64,000 nucleotides of DNA from contig NZ_SJPX01000001.1 in assembly GCF_007860175.1 (NCBI RefSeq), positions 1,612,001 through 1,676,000 of the forward strand. Direction: 5' to 3'. The notes under the pieces are model-generated. The model saw only the letters and a program-made list of their open reading frames with translations, was not told the DNA's origin and made no database searches. The DNA is from Rubripirellula reticaptiva. Lineage in GTDB: Bacteria; Planctomycetota; Planctomycetia; Pirellulales; Pirellulaceae. The position numbers and the translations under genes were made by a program. This document shows, piece by piece, positions 53,198-62,242 of this stretch (position 1 is the stretch's first letter; every line of letters begins with the position of its first letter).

Positions 53198-53899
53198 ATG
53201 AAGATCTCAAACGTAAACTTTTTCAACTCGGCTTGGTCGAGTCCCTTTTCCACGCCGCCCGTTCGATGGGCTGCATCGTTGTTGGTGATGGCCGCGATGG
53301 CGTCAACGGCTCCCGCGGCTGAAAAAGATGTCGCGGAGAAAGATGGCGATAAAAAGACGTCCAACTCGACCAAGCAAATCGACGACGACCTGGGCTTTGC
53401 GGCCGAACGGGACGCGCTGCCCAAAGTTGTCAATGGCCGGTTCGTGATTCCGCCATTGGCGGCTCGGTCGACAGACTTTGCTGATGTCGGCAATGGCAAA
53501 ACACCCGACGGCTTTCGCGCGGCAGAGGATCGGCCGCTTCAGTTGTTGCCTGAGTCGGGTGCCGATCGCGGAGGAGACTGGGCTTGGTCGTTAGCCGACT
53601 GGGCGGCACCGAATACGTACTCTTATCCTCGGTATTTCGAGGATCGGATGCTAGAACGACATGGCCACGAGCGATTCGGGTACGCCCAGCCGCTTGCCAG
53701 TGGAGTGCGATTCTTCGCCACGATGCCAATGTTGCCGTATTTGATGGCGATCCAGCATCCCTGCGATTGCGAGTACACCCTGGGCTATTATCGCCCCGGA
53801 TCGTGTGCCCCGCGGACTCTGCAGCGTCCACCCTGGGATCGCAGAGCGGTTATTGCCGAAACGGCCGCTGTCGCGGTGGGCATCATCGCGATCCCTTAA
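53198..53899 (+). CDS. Secreted protein of unknown function
   Basis: A 233-residue exported protein with a signal peptide (residues ~1-41, AASLLVMAAMASTAPA). The mature part begins acidic (EKDVAEKDGDKKTSNS) and continues into a Pro/Tyr-rich region (NTYSYPRYFEDRMLERHG; HPCDCEYTLGYYRPG) with one CxC. A hydrophobic stretch at the C-terminus (AETAAVAVGIIAIP) is short. No family recognised; similar Tyr/Pro-rich secreted proteins are common in planctomycetes. Confidence 0.65.
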   Translation: MKISNVNFFNSAWSSPFSTPPVRWAASLLVMAAMASTAPAAEKDVAEKDGDKKTSNSTKQIDDDLGFAAERDALPKVVNGRFVIPPLAARSTDFADVGNGKTPDGFRAAEDRPLQLLPESGADRGGDWAWSLADWAAPNTYSYPRYFEDRMLERHGHERFGYAQPLASGVRFFATMPMLPYLMAIQHPCDCEYTLGYYRPGSCAPRTLQRPPWDRRAVIAETAAVAVGIIAIP

Positions 53900-53996
53900 G
53901 ACAGGACTTTCGTCCCCATGGCGGCTCGGCTAAAGTGACGTGTTCGCTGTCGACATTGAATTGTCGATTCCCGTCTCAACGAAATCCAACGCCGCC

Positions 53997-54563
53997 ATGA
54001 TGTTTTACGCTCTGACCTTGATTGTCGCTGCCAGCCGCTTTTTGCCACACCCACCAAACGTGGCGTGTGTCGGGGCGTTGGGACTATTTGCGGGCTGCTA
54101 TTTGGCTGGGCGGCGAGCATTTTTGGTGCCCGCGGTCGTGCTGTTGATCAGCGACATCGTCGGTCATGCACTGCAGATCCCGGGCATGGGTTTCTACTCG
54201 CCCGTCGCCATGTTGGGCGTCTACGGCGGTGCAACTTTGGGCGTGATGGTGGGGCGTTGGGTGTCCCGTGCGAATCAGGCGTCTGATCAGTCGGGCTTGG
54301 GTGCCAAGATTGCTCGGATTTGTGGTGGCTCGCTCGCTGCGTCGACGCTCTTCTTCGTGACCAGCAACCTGGGTGTCTGGATGGCCGGATGGTACACGAT
54401 GACCATCGGTGGTTTGTTCGCTTGTTACGCCGCTGCCATCCCGTTCTTCGGTTACACGATTGCGGGTGACTTGGTTTTCACCGCTGTCTTGTTCGGTGCC
54501 TATCAGTTCTCGGTGAATTCAGTGACCGTTCGCCAGCAATTGGTTCCTGTCAAAGTTCGCTAG
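53997..54563 (+). CDS. DUF6580-type multi-pass membrane protein
   Basis: A 188-residue protein with five hydrophobic segments spread over its length and conserved SRFLPHPPNVACVGALGLFAG at the N-terminus, a hallmark of the DUF6580 putative transport family (ECF-transporter S-component-like fold). Substrate unknown. The ATG at 53997 (or the adjacent one at 54000) opens the first helix; an upstream GTG would add a hydrophilic leader and is rejected. Stands on the plus strand, converging on the gene that ends at 54608. Confidence 0.75.
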   Translation: MMFYALTLIVAASRFLPHPPNVACVGALGLFAGCYLAGRRAFLVPAVVLLISDIVGHALQIPGMGFYSPVAMLGVYGGATLGVMVGRWVSRANQASDQSGLGAKIARICGGSLAASTLFFVTSNLGVWMAGWYTMTIGGLFACYAAAIPFFGYTIAGDLVFTAVLFGAYQFSVNSVTVRQQLVPVKVR

Positions 54564-54607
54564 TCGAGCCGTTGTGCTGCGAACCACTTTCGATTCGGAA
54601 ACACAGA

Positions 54608-55471
54608 TCACTTCATGGGTGTCTTAACCGCACCCATCGTGAACCAATCGGACAGTGAGATTCGCAAGTCGTCGCGTTTCTTGCCAATCGATTTGTTGAG
54701 CTTGGCAACCAGCTTTTCGTCCTGTTTTTGGACGAAGCGTTCGACCAAAACTTCTTGCATGATTTCGCCCCATGCTTCGGCCGCATCGCCGCCGATGTGG
54801 CTAACACGGTCCACCTCGAACGATTCAAGCTTCAAATTTGCTTGCTCGATCACTGGATCAATGACCAAGTCGGGCGGTATCTTTCGATAGTCGGGATAGA
54901 AGCCGATCGTGGCCGAAGAAGTCATGCGGACCTTCATCTTCCCCGTCACCGTGACGCTGAATAACTGGATGCCTAGATTGTGACGCTGGACGCGTGCGCT
55001 GAAATGCACCGGAGCAACGATGGTGGAGTCGATCTTCCATCGTTCTTGCCCCGATACCGGGTCGATGACGGGGGTCACCGCGTCGATCGTGACGTCAACG
55101 TTTCGCGCTGCGCCGGGCTTCGGCATCGTGACTTCGTACCGGATCCATCGCCCATGGTCGACATCGCGAAATTTGCGGTGCGTTTTTAGTTTCAGGCCGT
55201 CCATCTTCATCGACACGCCTGCCCAAACTCGTTTGGTGTCGCCCCATCCTTTGTCGCCATCAAAGGTCCGCGGCAATTCTACTAGCGCTTTGTCGACGAG
55301 CCACTGGACCGACGCTTTCGCGCTCGCAGTATCGATCGGCATCGAGACTGACGCGGCGCTGACCGTTTGCCCAGCAACCGGGTCGTCCGCGACACCCGAG
55401 GCCGCTTGTGCCGCGCATAAAAACGCGGCAGTAGCCCACGCCAGGGCACTGCCGCGTCGAATTTGAATCAC
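54608..55471 (-). CDS. Secreted protein of unknown function
   Basis: A 287-residue exported protein. The signal peptide (RRGSALAWATAAFLCAAQAA) begins just after the GTG at 55471, which is 11 bp beyond the stop of the upstream CAP gene and is therefore the natural start; any start further upstream would lie inside that gene. The mature part is beta-rich in the middle (WKIDSTIVAPVHFSARVQRH) with a helical C-terminus. No domain recognised. Likely co-expressed with the CAP-domain gene. Confidence 0.65.
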   Translation of the reverse strand: MIQIRRGSALAWATAAFLCAAQAASGVADDPVAGQTVSAASVSMPIDTASAKASVQWLVDKALVELPRTFDGDKGWGDTKRVWAGVSMKMDGLKLKTHRKFRDVDHGRWIRYEVTMPKPGAARNVDVTIDAVTPVIDPVSGQERWKIDSTIVAPVHFSARVQRHNLGIQLFSVTVTGKMKVRMTSSATIGFYPDYRKIPPDLVIDPVIEQANLKLESFEVDRVSHIGGDAAEAWGEIMQEVLVERFVQKQDEKLVAKLNKSIGKKRDDLRISLSDWFTMGAVKTPMK

Positions 55472-55482
55472 TGCGATCGGGA

Positions 55483-56076
55483 TTAGCGATAGACGACCGC
55501 GAAGTACACGCCGTCGCGTCCGGTTGCCATGGCGGCTCCGGCGTACTGCATTCTGGTATCGCTGGTGAAGCATGCCGACACTCCCGACGGCGAATACGAA
55601 CTGGACCAACCCACACCCTCGTAGGTTCCGGGCGAAAACGATCCCGGCGGATGGCTCTTCAAGCCCATCGAGGCCATTTCTTGTGCTCGCCGTTCGGCAA
55701 CAGCTTGCAACGACCTATCGTATCGCAGGGCACCGACGCCCTGTCGAGATCGCTGTGCGTTCAAGGCCGCCAAAACATTGCTGACGCCGCCTCTTGCTCG
55801 CATCGCCGACGACGAAGCCATCGGTGCGGGCGAGTTGGACGAGGTCGGCTGGACCATCGACGGAGTTTGACCGCCAGCGGTAACCGCAGAATTCGCAGTC
55901 GGGGCTTGGCCAGCGTGCATTTTGCCACACTTGGCGCAGAAGTAGCTGGCGCCTGACGAAACAGGCATCGACATGGCGGGTGACGAAACGATCGGGTACT
56001 GAGCCGAGGCGATGTTGCCGCTGGCAACTATCATCCCAATCGACAAAACAGCTGCAATACAAGCAAACTTACGCAT
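55483..56076 (-). CDS. Secreted CAP (SCP/PR-1-like) domain protein
   Basis: A 197-residue exported protein: signal peptide (MRKFACIAAVLSIGMIVASG), a CAKCGKMH Cys motif near residue 47, a low-complexity Ala/Ser/Pro/Thr linker (~57-95), then a small CAP domain (~100-197) with LNAQRSRQGVGALRYD and AERRAQEMASMGLKSH. The His pair of classical CAP proteins is only partly present. Role unknown. ATG at 56076 with GGAGAG upstream; longer frames add non-signal sequence. The next gene starts 11 bp after its stop. Confidence 0.85.
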   Translation of the reverse strand: MRKFACIAAVLSIGMIVASGNIASAQYPIVSSPAMSMPVSSGASYFCAKCGKMHAGQAPTANSAVTAGGQTPSMVQPTSSNSPAPMASSSAMRARGGVSNVLAALNAQRSRQGVGALRYDRSLQAVAERRAQEMASMGLKSHPPGSFSPGTYEGVGWSSSYSPSGVSACFTSDTRMQYAGAAMATGRDGVYFAVVYR

Positions 56077-56346
56077 TGAGTCTCTCCGACGAACTAACAG
56101 ACAAGGAATCGCCACAAGCAAACGGATGCCAGAGCGAATGTTGGTCGCAAGGATGAAGAAGTTGCGGATTAGGTAAAGGGGGTTTACCTGGAAGTTTGCG
56201 AAGAAGATTTGGGCGATGCCGTTTGGCACAGTCGATAACCAAGACGGCACCAAGACTTACGAGCGGCTTGGATGAAATTCCCAAGAAGCAGAAAACTTTG
56301 CCAGAACAAAAGCTTGGGTAGCCTGGGTTGTTTGGCGTGTTTCTGT

Positions 56347-56862
56347 TTAGGTGGCGTCGAGTTGGTAGGTCCAACGGACTGTTGACGCATTGGGGCCAGA
56401 ATTTTTCGGGTCGGGAGCGTTCGAGTCGGCTGCTGCTCGGACGATTCCGGGCTCAATCGCTTCAAAATCGCCGTTACTGACAGACAAACCGAAGCTGTTG
56501 GACGTTTGGTAGGTGCTGCCGAGCGAGCCGGCTTGGCCGCGACATTGGCACGCCAAATCAAACTTAAGCGATGAATCACCAGCTTTTTCCACGCTGATGC
56601 TCCAGTGACCCTGACCAGCGGCACCAACGCCCAGGATTACGGCTGACCCGCCGATTTCTTCCAGCGAGAGTTGCTGGATCGGTGGCGATGGTGGCCAATC
56701 TGTCTCGCCGTCTCCATCGACGCTGTCGCCAGCGTGAATGCCATCGACAAAAACGCTTTGGACAAAACGGTCGGCCCGCCATTGAAACACAACGTTCAAC
56801 CGCCCGTCGGCGGATGAAAGAGAGACATCAGCCGGCACGCCCGATTTTTCTTTCACGCTCAT
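56347..56862 (-). CDS. Hypothetical protein translationally coupled to hisH
   Basis: A 171-residue soluble protein without signal peptide, rich in beta-strand pattern (GRLNVVFQWRADRFVQSVFVD..., GHWSISVEKAG, LACQCRG). The ATG at 56862 shares one base with the TGA of hisH (TGATG). I do not recognise a family; a generic beta-sandwich is possible. Its tight coupling to hisH is consistent across planctomycetes only if confirmed by comparison. Confidence 0.6.
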   Translation of the reverse strand: MSVKEKSGVPADVSLSSADGRLNVVFQWRADRFVQSVFVDGIHAGDSVDGDGETDWPPSPPIQQLSLEEIGGSAVILGVGAAGQGHWSISVEKAGDSSLKFDLACQCRGQAGSLGSTYQTSNSFGLSVSNGDFEAIEPGIVRAAADSNAPDPKNSGPNASTVRWTYQLDAT

Positions 56863-57503
56863 CAAACGCTTGCCTCGGCATTCATGGTCATCCCGTTAAA
56901 CGACGCCAGCAGTTTCAGTCCGTTGTCCTGGCTTTTTTCAGGGTGAAACTGAGTCGCAATCACGTTTCCGCGGCGAATTGCGGCACAGAACGGCCCGCCG
57001 TAATCGCATGTTAACGCGACCACCGATGGATCCGTCGGCCGAACGTAATACGAGTGAACAAAGTAGAAGTGGCTGTCGTTCTCAATGCCTTCGGTCAGAG
57101 GGTTTGCGTCTCCGGTCGGAGCTTTCTTGGTAACCGTGTTCCAGCCCATGTGCGGGACTTTGAAGTTGCTCGGCAAGTCGAAACGAACCACATCACCAGC
57201 CAGAATGCCCAGCCCTTCGTGCTCGCCATGCTCAAGGCCACGTTCAAACAGCAACTGCAGTCCCAAGCAGATCCCCAGAAATGGTCGACCGGAGTCGACA
57301 AAGTCGATGATCGGCGAGGCGAGGTCGCGCCGCCGAATCTCGGCCATGGCGTCACCAAACGCGCCGACACCGGGCAAAACAAGCTTTTCGGCACTGGCAA
57401 TTTCTGCTGGGTCCGAGCTGATCTTCGCCTCGCCACCCACTTTCTCGATGGCTTTTTGGACACTTCGCAGATTGCCCATCTGGTAGTCAACGATCGTAAT
57501 CAT
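56862..57503 (-). CDS. hisH: Imidazole glycerol phosphate synthase, glutaminase subunit
   Basis: A 213-residue class I amidotransferase that supplies ammonia to HisF in histidine biosynthesis. The nucleophile Cys79 in [13 protein letters not shown], and His187/Glu189 in TQFHPEKS, complete the triad; [13 protein letters not shown] forms the oxyanion strand. Length is normal. It is 24 kb from hisG/hisE and has no other his gene beside it; instead a 171-residue hypothetical is coupled to its stop. Confidence 0.95.
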   Translation of the reverse strand: MITIVDYQMGNLRSVQKAIEKVGGEAKISSDPAEIASAEKLVLPGVGAFGDAMAEIRRRDLASPIIDFVDSGRPFLGICLGLQLLFERGLEHGEHEGLGILAGDVVRFDLPSNFKVPHMGWNTVTKKAPTGDANPLTEGIENDSHFYFVHSYYVRPTDPSVVALTCDYGGPFCAAIRRGNVIATQFHPEKSQDNGLKLLASFNGMTMNAEASV

Positions 57504-57674
57504 GGCGTGGCAGAAACGAATGCAAGTGGAATGGAATTAAGGCTGGCTTTGCAGTCACGGCGAGGTCACAGGAGTGACACGTCAACTTACCCGAAAGTAA
57601 TCACAAAATAACCCCGTTTTGGATTGCTCCCTTCAGCCGACGCGGTTGGCGATCGCGTAGGGGATACGGTTCAA

Positions 57675-57992
57675 TCATTCAGGGACTTTGGTGCTGGCAA
57701 TGATCGAATCCGGATCCGATTGAAAATGGTCTAAGCATCCGTTGCTGCACAGTTTCGCCTGATAGCCATGAACTTCGGCCGTGAATTCGTCTTTGCCGTC
57801 CATGCCAAGATTGCAGACATAGCATTTGCCAATGACGTGATCTTCGGTGCCGTCAAGCCGATCGGCGGCGGCTAGCGAAGCGAGGGTTGCTTGGTCCGGT
57901 GCTAGAGTTTCGGCCGTTGGTTCGTTCTTGCTGCCACAACCGGCCGCGCTGATTAGTACGGCCATCAGGGTGAGGATAGTGAATCGTTGCAT
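57675..57992 (-). CDS. TRASH/YHS-like cysteine-containing lipoprotein
   Basis: A 105-residue lipoprotein: SAAGC lipobox with Cys19, a short linker, then a small domain with KCYVCNLGMDG and KLCSNGCLDHFQSD, i.e. a CxxC plus CxxxC arrangement like TRASH/YHS metal-binding proteins (Cu or other soft metals). It is the third gene of a minus-strand set with DUF1559 and DUF4198 proteins. A periplasmic metal-sensing or -trafficking role is inferred. Confidence 0.75.
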   Translation of the reverse strand: MQRFTILTLMAVLISAAGCGSKNEPTAETLAPDQATLASLAAADRLDGTEDHVIGKCYVCNLGMDGKDEFTAEVHGYQAKLCSNGCLDHFQSDPDSIIASTKVPE

Positions 57993-58071
57993 TGTTTTCT
58001 CGAGTGTTAAAAATTCGGGTGGGAATGATTTGAAAATGAAGCAGAGCTCGTCGGCAGTTGCTGGCCGCTGG

Positions 58072-58878
58072 TCAGTTGTTGATCAGTCGCTTGGAATTGG
58101 CGACCTGCACAGTAATTGTAGACGAGTAGCTGGTAAATTCGTACTCGTCCGATTTCTCGTCCTCGGCTGTGTGATGAGCAACGATCAAGTAGCGGTTTCC
58201 CGATTGAGGAACAAAGCTGACTTTGCCATCGCTGTCGCTATGAGTTTCGTATTCGGCATCGAACTCGCCGGACAATTCGATACCCTCGGGTATGAAGCTG
58301 ACCACGACGTCGGCCAGCGGTTTGCCCTGATGTAAAACGCAAGCAGTGATCGGATTCCCTACTGCTGCGTCATTGATCGGGCATGATTCAAGCACCAGTT
58401 CGAACGGCAATCCTAAAGGTTCGTCGTGAGTGTGTTCATCGGCAGCGGCGGAGTCCAAGGAATCGGAAACCAGGAAATAAGTCTTGGCGGTGCGAATTCC
58501 ACGAACCGATTTGCCATGGTTCATTACTCGGTCAAGCGACTCGACAACGCAATGAACGCCCGGCTGCGTGGCGTCGATCCGGGTTCTCCAGCAGCCTTCC
58601 TTTTCGGCGGACGCGGTCGTGTACAGTTGGCTGCGAATGTCGGTCTTCGTTCCATCCGGTGCGATGTGGTCGACCGAGACCCAGTCCAGGTCGATACGCC
58701 CGGCTAACTTAAAATCACGATGATGGTTGCCGTGATTGCCAAGGCACGCATCAATATTGATGTATTCGCCAGTGCGCACCACGGGGGTGTTGGTTTGTAG
58801 CCAAAGGTCGTGCGCGGATGCTGTTGTACACACAGTTACCAGCACAAGCAGTGACATGAATTCAGCGCGGTAAAGCAT
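58072..58878 (-). CDS. DUF4198 periplasmic protein
   Basis: A 268-residue exported protein: signal peptide ending ASA before HDLWLQTNTPVVR, the DUF4198 N-terminal motif (AHDLWL). A DEHTHDEPLG acidic-His stretch and a C-terminal Ig-like carboxypeptidase-regulatory-type domain (GKPLADVVVSFIPEG, DSDGKVSFVPQSG) follow. Relatives occur beside nickel/cobalt and copper uptake genes. The ATG at 58878 is preferred since it opens the signal; a longer frame is possible. Located between the DUF1559 and TRASH-like genes. Confidence 0.8.
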   Translation of the reverse strand: MLYRAEFMSLLVLVTVCTTASAHDLWLQTNTPVVRTGEYINIDACLGNHGNHHRDFKLAGRIDLDWVSVDHIAPDGTKTDIRSQLYTTASAEKEGCWRTRIDATQPGVHCVVESLDRVMNHGKSVRGIRTAKTYFLVSDSLDSAAADEHTHDEPLGLPFELVLESCPINDAAVGNPITACVLHQGKPLADVVVSFIPEGIELSGEFDAEYETHSDSDGKVSFVPQSGNRYLIVAHHTAEDEKSDEYEFTSYSSTITVQVANSKRLINN

Positions 58879-58943
58879 CGAGATCTCTTTCAGTTGAAAT
58901 GGGAAATTCGAAATGGTGAAATGGTTGATTGTTGAAACGCGAT

Positions 58944-60038
58944 TCAATGTTCATTGATGACTTCATGTCCGTTTCGCGTTCCCAGGGAACGCCAGACTTC
59001 TAAGTCGATGCTTTCGTTGACGAAGTTGACGCTACCGTCACAGCGGGCCATGTGGACGCCGCCGGGATGATTGCTTCGTGCACCAAACACTCCCCAACCA
59101 CAACTTTGCATGTCGGGGATTCCGCTTTGCGGTGGGTGATAGTGGGTGTACCCGGTCCAGTATTCGCGGCCATTGATCCAGCCTGCACCGCGTTGCCCGG
59201 ACCATCCGCGATGCAGACTGCTGGCACGTGTGTAGGCTTCCATTTGATTAGGATCGGCGGGCAAAATGTACCCGGTCATTCCTGGTACTGCCGGCGGCAT
59301 TGATCGGCTGATGAATGCACAGGTGACGTTGAACATCGTTCGTCGCCGCAGCATGTCATTGGCCGGTTCGGTTGGCGACTGTTCCAAGACGCCTAACAGG
59401 TGTTCCGAGAACGCGGCTGTGTTGCTAAGCCCGTCCGTGATGGCTTCAAATCCGACTTTGGAATTGATCCACAAGACGCCATCGGTGGGCACTCGCGTGT
59501 CATACAAAGTGCCGACGCCTGTGCCGGTGTTCATGGCATAGTTGGTGCCGGAATAGGGCTGCGTCGGACCGTTGCCTGAGAGCGATGTGACGAAGAATGT
59601 TCGATCCTGTGATTCGCTGGGGCACGACAGCGTGGGAATGGCCGTCGCCGCCGCCGTGTCGTGTGGCGACACCAACGTTCCCGGACAGCAGCCGACATTT
59701 AGCGGCCGATCAAAATGGATCATGTCCAGGACGTTGCCCTCTTCATAAAAAGGAGCCATCTGAGCAAAGATCGAAAAGTTTCCGGACGTACCTGAGCCGA
59801 TTGTGTAGTTCGCGGGCAGTTTGCGATGCGTGCTTTCGTAGTTGTGCATCGCCAAAGTGATTTGCTTCAGGTTGTTGCTGCACTGCATTCGCCGAGCAGC
59901 TTCGCGAGCTGACTGAACAGCGGGCAACAACAGTCCAACAAGAATGCCGATGATGGCGATCACGACCAACAGTTCAACCAGGGTGAAGCCATGCCGTTGA
60001 TGGAAAGTTCTAATAGAGGCGGGAATTGAGAGGTTCAT
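58944..60038 (-). CDS. DUF1559 pseudopilin-like protein
   Basis: A 364-residue member of the planctomycete-expanded DUF1559 family. The type II/IV prepilin-type N-terminus HGFTLVELLVVIAIIGILVG is followed by SAREAARRMQCSNNLKQI, and the C-terminal HPGGVHMARCDGSVNFV is the conserved H-x-DG box. Such proteins are processed by prepilin peptidase and sit at the cell surface; function is unclear. ATG at 60038 starts the leader peptide; the 92-codon in-frame extension upstream is rejected because it lacks any homologous look and includes an inverted-repeat region. Confidence 0.92.
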   Translation of the reverse strand: MNLSIPASIRTFHQRHGFTLVELLVVIAIIGILVGLLLPAVQSAREAARRMQCSNNLKQITLAMHNYESTHRKLPANYTIGSGTSGNFSIFAQMAPFYEEGNVLDMIHFDRPLNVGCCPGTLVSPHDTAAATAIPTLSCPSESQDRTFFVTSLSGNGPTQPYSGTNYAMNTGTGVGTLYDTRVPTDGVLWINSKVGFEAITDGLSNTAAFSEHLLGVLEQSPTEPANDMLRRRTMFNVTCAFISRSMPPAVPGMTGYILPADPNQMEAYTRASSLHRGWSGQRGAGWINGREYWTGYTHYHPPQSGIPDMQSCGWGVFGARSNHPGGVHMARCDGSVNFVNESIDLEVWRSLGTRNGHEVINEH

Positions 60039-60391
60039 TCGGTTTGTTTGTGCTAAGGAAGTTGGTTCAGTGCGCACCGATATCCAGGTCGCGGCAATCT
60101 TCTGCAGCGAACGGTGCAAGGTGCTTTGCGAAATGAAAGAGACATTGCGGTTGCGAGATGCCGGTCGCCGCCGCGCCAGCGATGAAGGCCACACTGGTGT
60201 GAGGAGCGAGCCTTCATGCACTAACGCGGTAGCGGTGATTTCTGCGCAAGCACGGCTCGACCTAAATGGCAGCACCGATGCGCGCAGCAACGATCCGTAT
60301 CGCAAACAGTTCAATCAATAAGAGACCTCGCCCGACTGACAACACTTTGCATCAAGTGCATCGAATCAGTGTGCGAGGTGCATCAAGCCGA
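60039..60391. other. Spacer with one copy of a 17-bp inverted repeat
   Basis: 353 bp upstream of the DUF1559 gene with no gene. It contains gtgaggagcgagccttc at 60199-60215, whose exact reverse complement lies at 61052-61068, flanking the cysteine-rich gene between. This copy also has a local 8-bp stem (atgaaggc/gccttcat). The DUF1559 promoter must lie here. Confidence 0.55.
60199..60215 (+). repeat. 17-bp inverted repeat, left copy
   Basis: The sequence gtgaggagcgagccttc is an exact 17-bp match to the reverse complement of 61052-61068. Such motifs recur in pirellulacean genomes as I recall, so these are likely two copies of a dispersed REP-like element that happen to flank the Cys-rich gene. 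Confidence 0.75.
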
Positions 60392-61021
60392 CTACGGAAT
60401 CGGCGGATCAGGGCAGGTGCTATTCGGCAAAGGTTGATCGTTGTGGATTAGTAAGCAATACAGCAAGATCGGTTCGATCGCGGCTGTAACAGCAGCGCGT
60501 GATTCAAGGTTCACGCAGGAATAGATTGTCCACAGTAGATCGAAACCGCGGCAAAGGGCGGCGTCTTCAAGACGGACCAAACGCATCGATGAGGACGCGT
60601 CGGTTCGGGCATGGTCAGTTGATCGTTTTGTCGGGACCGCATGGCACGTTGCCGAAGTTGATGAAGAGGCAGACACACATCCGCAGCAAGATTTCGCGGT
60701 TTTTTCGGAGTTCGCAGCGGCCGGCACCATGCCGAGAAGGCTCGTTTCGCTGGCGCGTGCGACAAGGAAGTCGGGCGGCTGGACGTGGTTTGCCGCGGCC
60801 CACTTCAGCTTCTCGGTGTCGCTGTGGCAGCAGCATTTATCCCAACAAAAATCTGCGGTCGAGCAGCCGCAGGCACAGTCTTCGCATGGAAAACGGCCGT
60901 GCTTCGGCGTCGGCGGAGACGCGATCGGCAGTCCAAACAATCCGCACGTCAACACAACCAACAGCAGTGTGCTGATGGCTCGTCGCGGGACGACCGGTCG
61001 TGCTTGACGAAGTAAAAACAA
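60392..61021 (-). CDS. Cysteine-rich membrane-anchored protein
   Basis: A 209-residue protein with an N-terminal helix (ISTLLLVVLTCGLFGLPIA) and then a very Cys-dense motif CEDCACGCSTADFCWDKCCC followed by HSDTEKLKWAAANHVQPPDF, a block I have seen in many planctomycete hypotheticals. More cysteines follow (CCGCVSASSS). A metal- or redox-binding surface role is likely. No ATG is available at the right place, so I use TTG at 61021, which directly opens the signal segment. Flanked by the 17-bp inverted repeats. Confidence 0.7.
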   Translation of the reverse strand: MFLLRQARPVVPRRAISTLLLVVLTCGLFGLPIASPPTPKHGRFPCEDCACGCSTADFCWDKCCCHSDTEKLKWAAANHVQPPDFLVARASETSLLGMVPAAANSEKTAKSCCGCVSASSSTSATCHAVPTKRSTDHARTDASSSMRLVRLEDAALCRGFDLLWTIYSCVNLESRAAVTAAIEPILLYCLLIHNDQPLPNSTCPDPPIP

Positions 61022-61051
61022 AGTGGCTAACTAGCCCATTGGCGTGCCGTC

Positions 61052-61068
61052 GAAGGCTCGCTCCTCAC
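61052..61068 (-). repeat. 17-bp inverted repeat, right copy
   Basis: Exact reverse complement of 60199-60215 (gaaggctcgctcctcac on the plus strand). It lies 31 bp upstream of the Cys-rich gene's start, between that gene and the Kelch gene. Confidence 0.75.
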
Positions 61069-61160
61069 GCCTCCAATTCTAGGTGGTGTTGGTGCTCGCG
61101 TAAATCGGCAATCGAATAGGTGCGACTTGGTGCCGCAATTGCAATCACCGTTTCAGTCGG

Positions 61161-62159
61161 TCAGTTTGACTCGTTCAATTTCAAGCGTTCAGTGGTGGTA
61201 AGTTCGGGGCTGCCACCTCGGTTGCCGCTTCCCGATGCGGTGTAGAGGCTGTCGCCGATCACAACCAGTCCCGTGCCATGTCGGCCTCGGCCGAGTGGCG
61301 GATACGTCGACCAGGAATCCGACGCTGGGTCGAAGACTTCGATCTCGTCATGTGCCTTTTTTTCGTTGCCGCTCTCTCCGCCGCCGACGACCAGCTTGCC
61401 GCCGATTGCGACGACGCTGTTTCCGGCTCGCGGCGTCGGCAGCTTCGGTGTCTGATCCGCTGGCAGCCACGATTCAGTCTTGAAGTCGAACACATCGATG
61501 ATCGGCTGAGTGCGTGAGAAGACTTCACCAGTAGCTTGCGATGTGTCGCGTCCACCTGCGGCGTACAGTCGATCACCAATCACTGCGGCTTGAAAGTGAT
61601 CGCGGGTGTGGGGACTGTCGGGCAAGATTTCCCAGTGACCTGTTTTCGGATCGTATCGGTCGAGCCAATTGCGGCAACCATCGATGTGTCCGTTTGTGAT
61701 GCCGCCAATCAGATAGATCATGCCATCGTGATAGACCGCACCGGCGCCACCCCGGCGTCGCGACTCGGGGATCGAATGGACAAAGTCAAATCGATCTTCC
61801 TTCGGAAAGTAGACGACGATCTTTTCGAGCGGTGTTTCTTTCGGATAGGGCCCCGTCATCGCGCCCATCAAGTAGATGCGGTCATCGACCACGACGCCCT
61901 GAAAATGGTGCAGCTCCATCGGGGTCGGCGACTTTGCCGTCCATGTATTCGTTGCTGGATCAAACACGTCCACCGGATTGATGCGACGTCCGCCCAGCAA
62001 GAACAACTTGCCATCAAATCCCACCAGCGCCGCTTCGTGACGTGCGGTCGGTTGGCCATTGGTGGAAATGGTTTCCCAGCTTGGTGCAGGACTGGGCTCA
62101 GCGCCGCGGGCGATCGTCGTCAAGCAAAGCAGCACGGTGGGCAAGAAAATGAAACGCAT
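61161..62159 (-). CDS. Secreted Kelch-repeat beta-propeller protein
   Basis: A 332-residue exported protein with a signal peptide (MRFIFLPTVLLCLTTIARGA) and about six Kelch blades (repeated GG pairs: LFLLGGRRINPVDVFDP; IYLIGGITNG; LYAAGGRDTSQ; LVVGGGESGNE; LYTASGSGNRGG). It probably forms a beta-propeller for protein or glycan binding in the periplasm or outside. ATG at 62159. No partner in operon evident; 83 bp separate it from the DUF2071 gene upstream. Confidence 0.9.
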   Translation of the reverse strand: MRFIFLPTVLLCLTTIARGAEPSPAPSWETISTNGQPTARHEAALVGFDGKLFLLGGRRINPVDVFDPATNTWTAKSPTPMELHHFQGVVVDDRIYLMGAMTGPYPKETPLEKIVVYFPKEDRFDFVHSIPESRRRGGAGAVYHDGMIYLIGGITNGHIDGCRNWLDRYDPKTGHWEILPDSPHTRDHFQAAVIGDRLYAAGGRDTSQATGEVFSRTQPIIDVFDFKTESWLPADQTPKLPTPRAGNSVVAIGGKLVVGGGESGNEKKAHDEIEVFDPASDSWSTYPPLGRGRHGTGLVVIGDSLYTASGSGNRGGSPELTTTERLKLNESN

Positions 62160-62242
62160 GGGATGGTGAGGACTCTGTTGAAAGTGGTGTTACGGGTCTT
62201 GGTTCATCGCCTTGTCCAATACCGACAATCATGTCGATAGTA

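Noticed and set aside
60199-61068. Insertion sequence bounded by the 17-bp inverted repeats
   Set aside because: The enclosed gene is a Cys-rich exported protein, not a transposase, and I saw no flanking target duplication.
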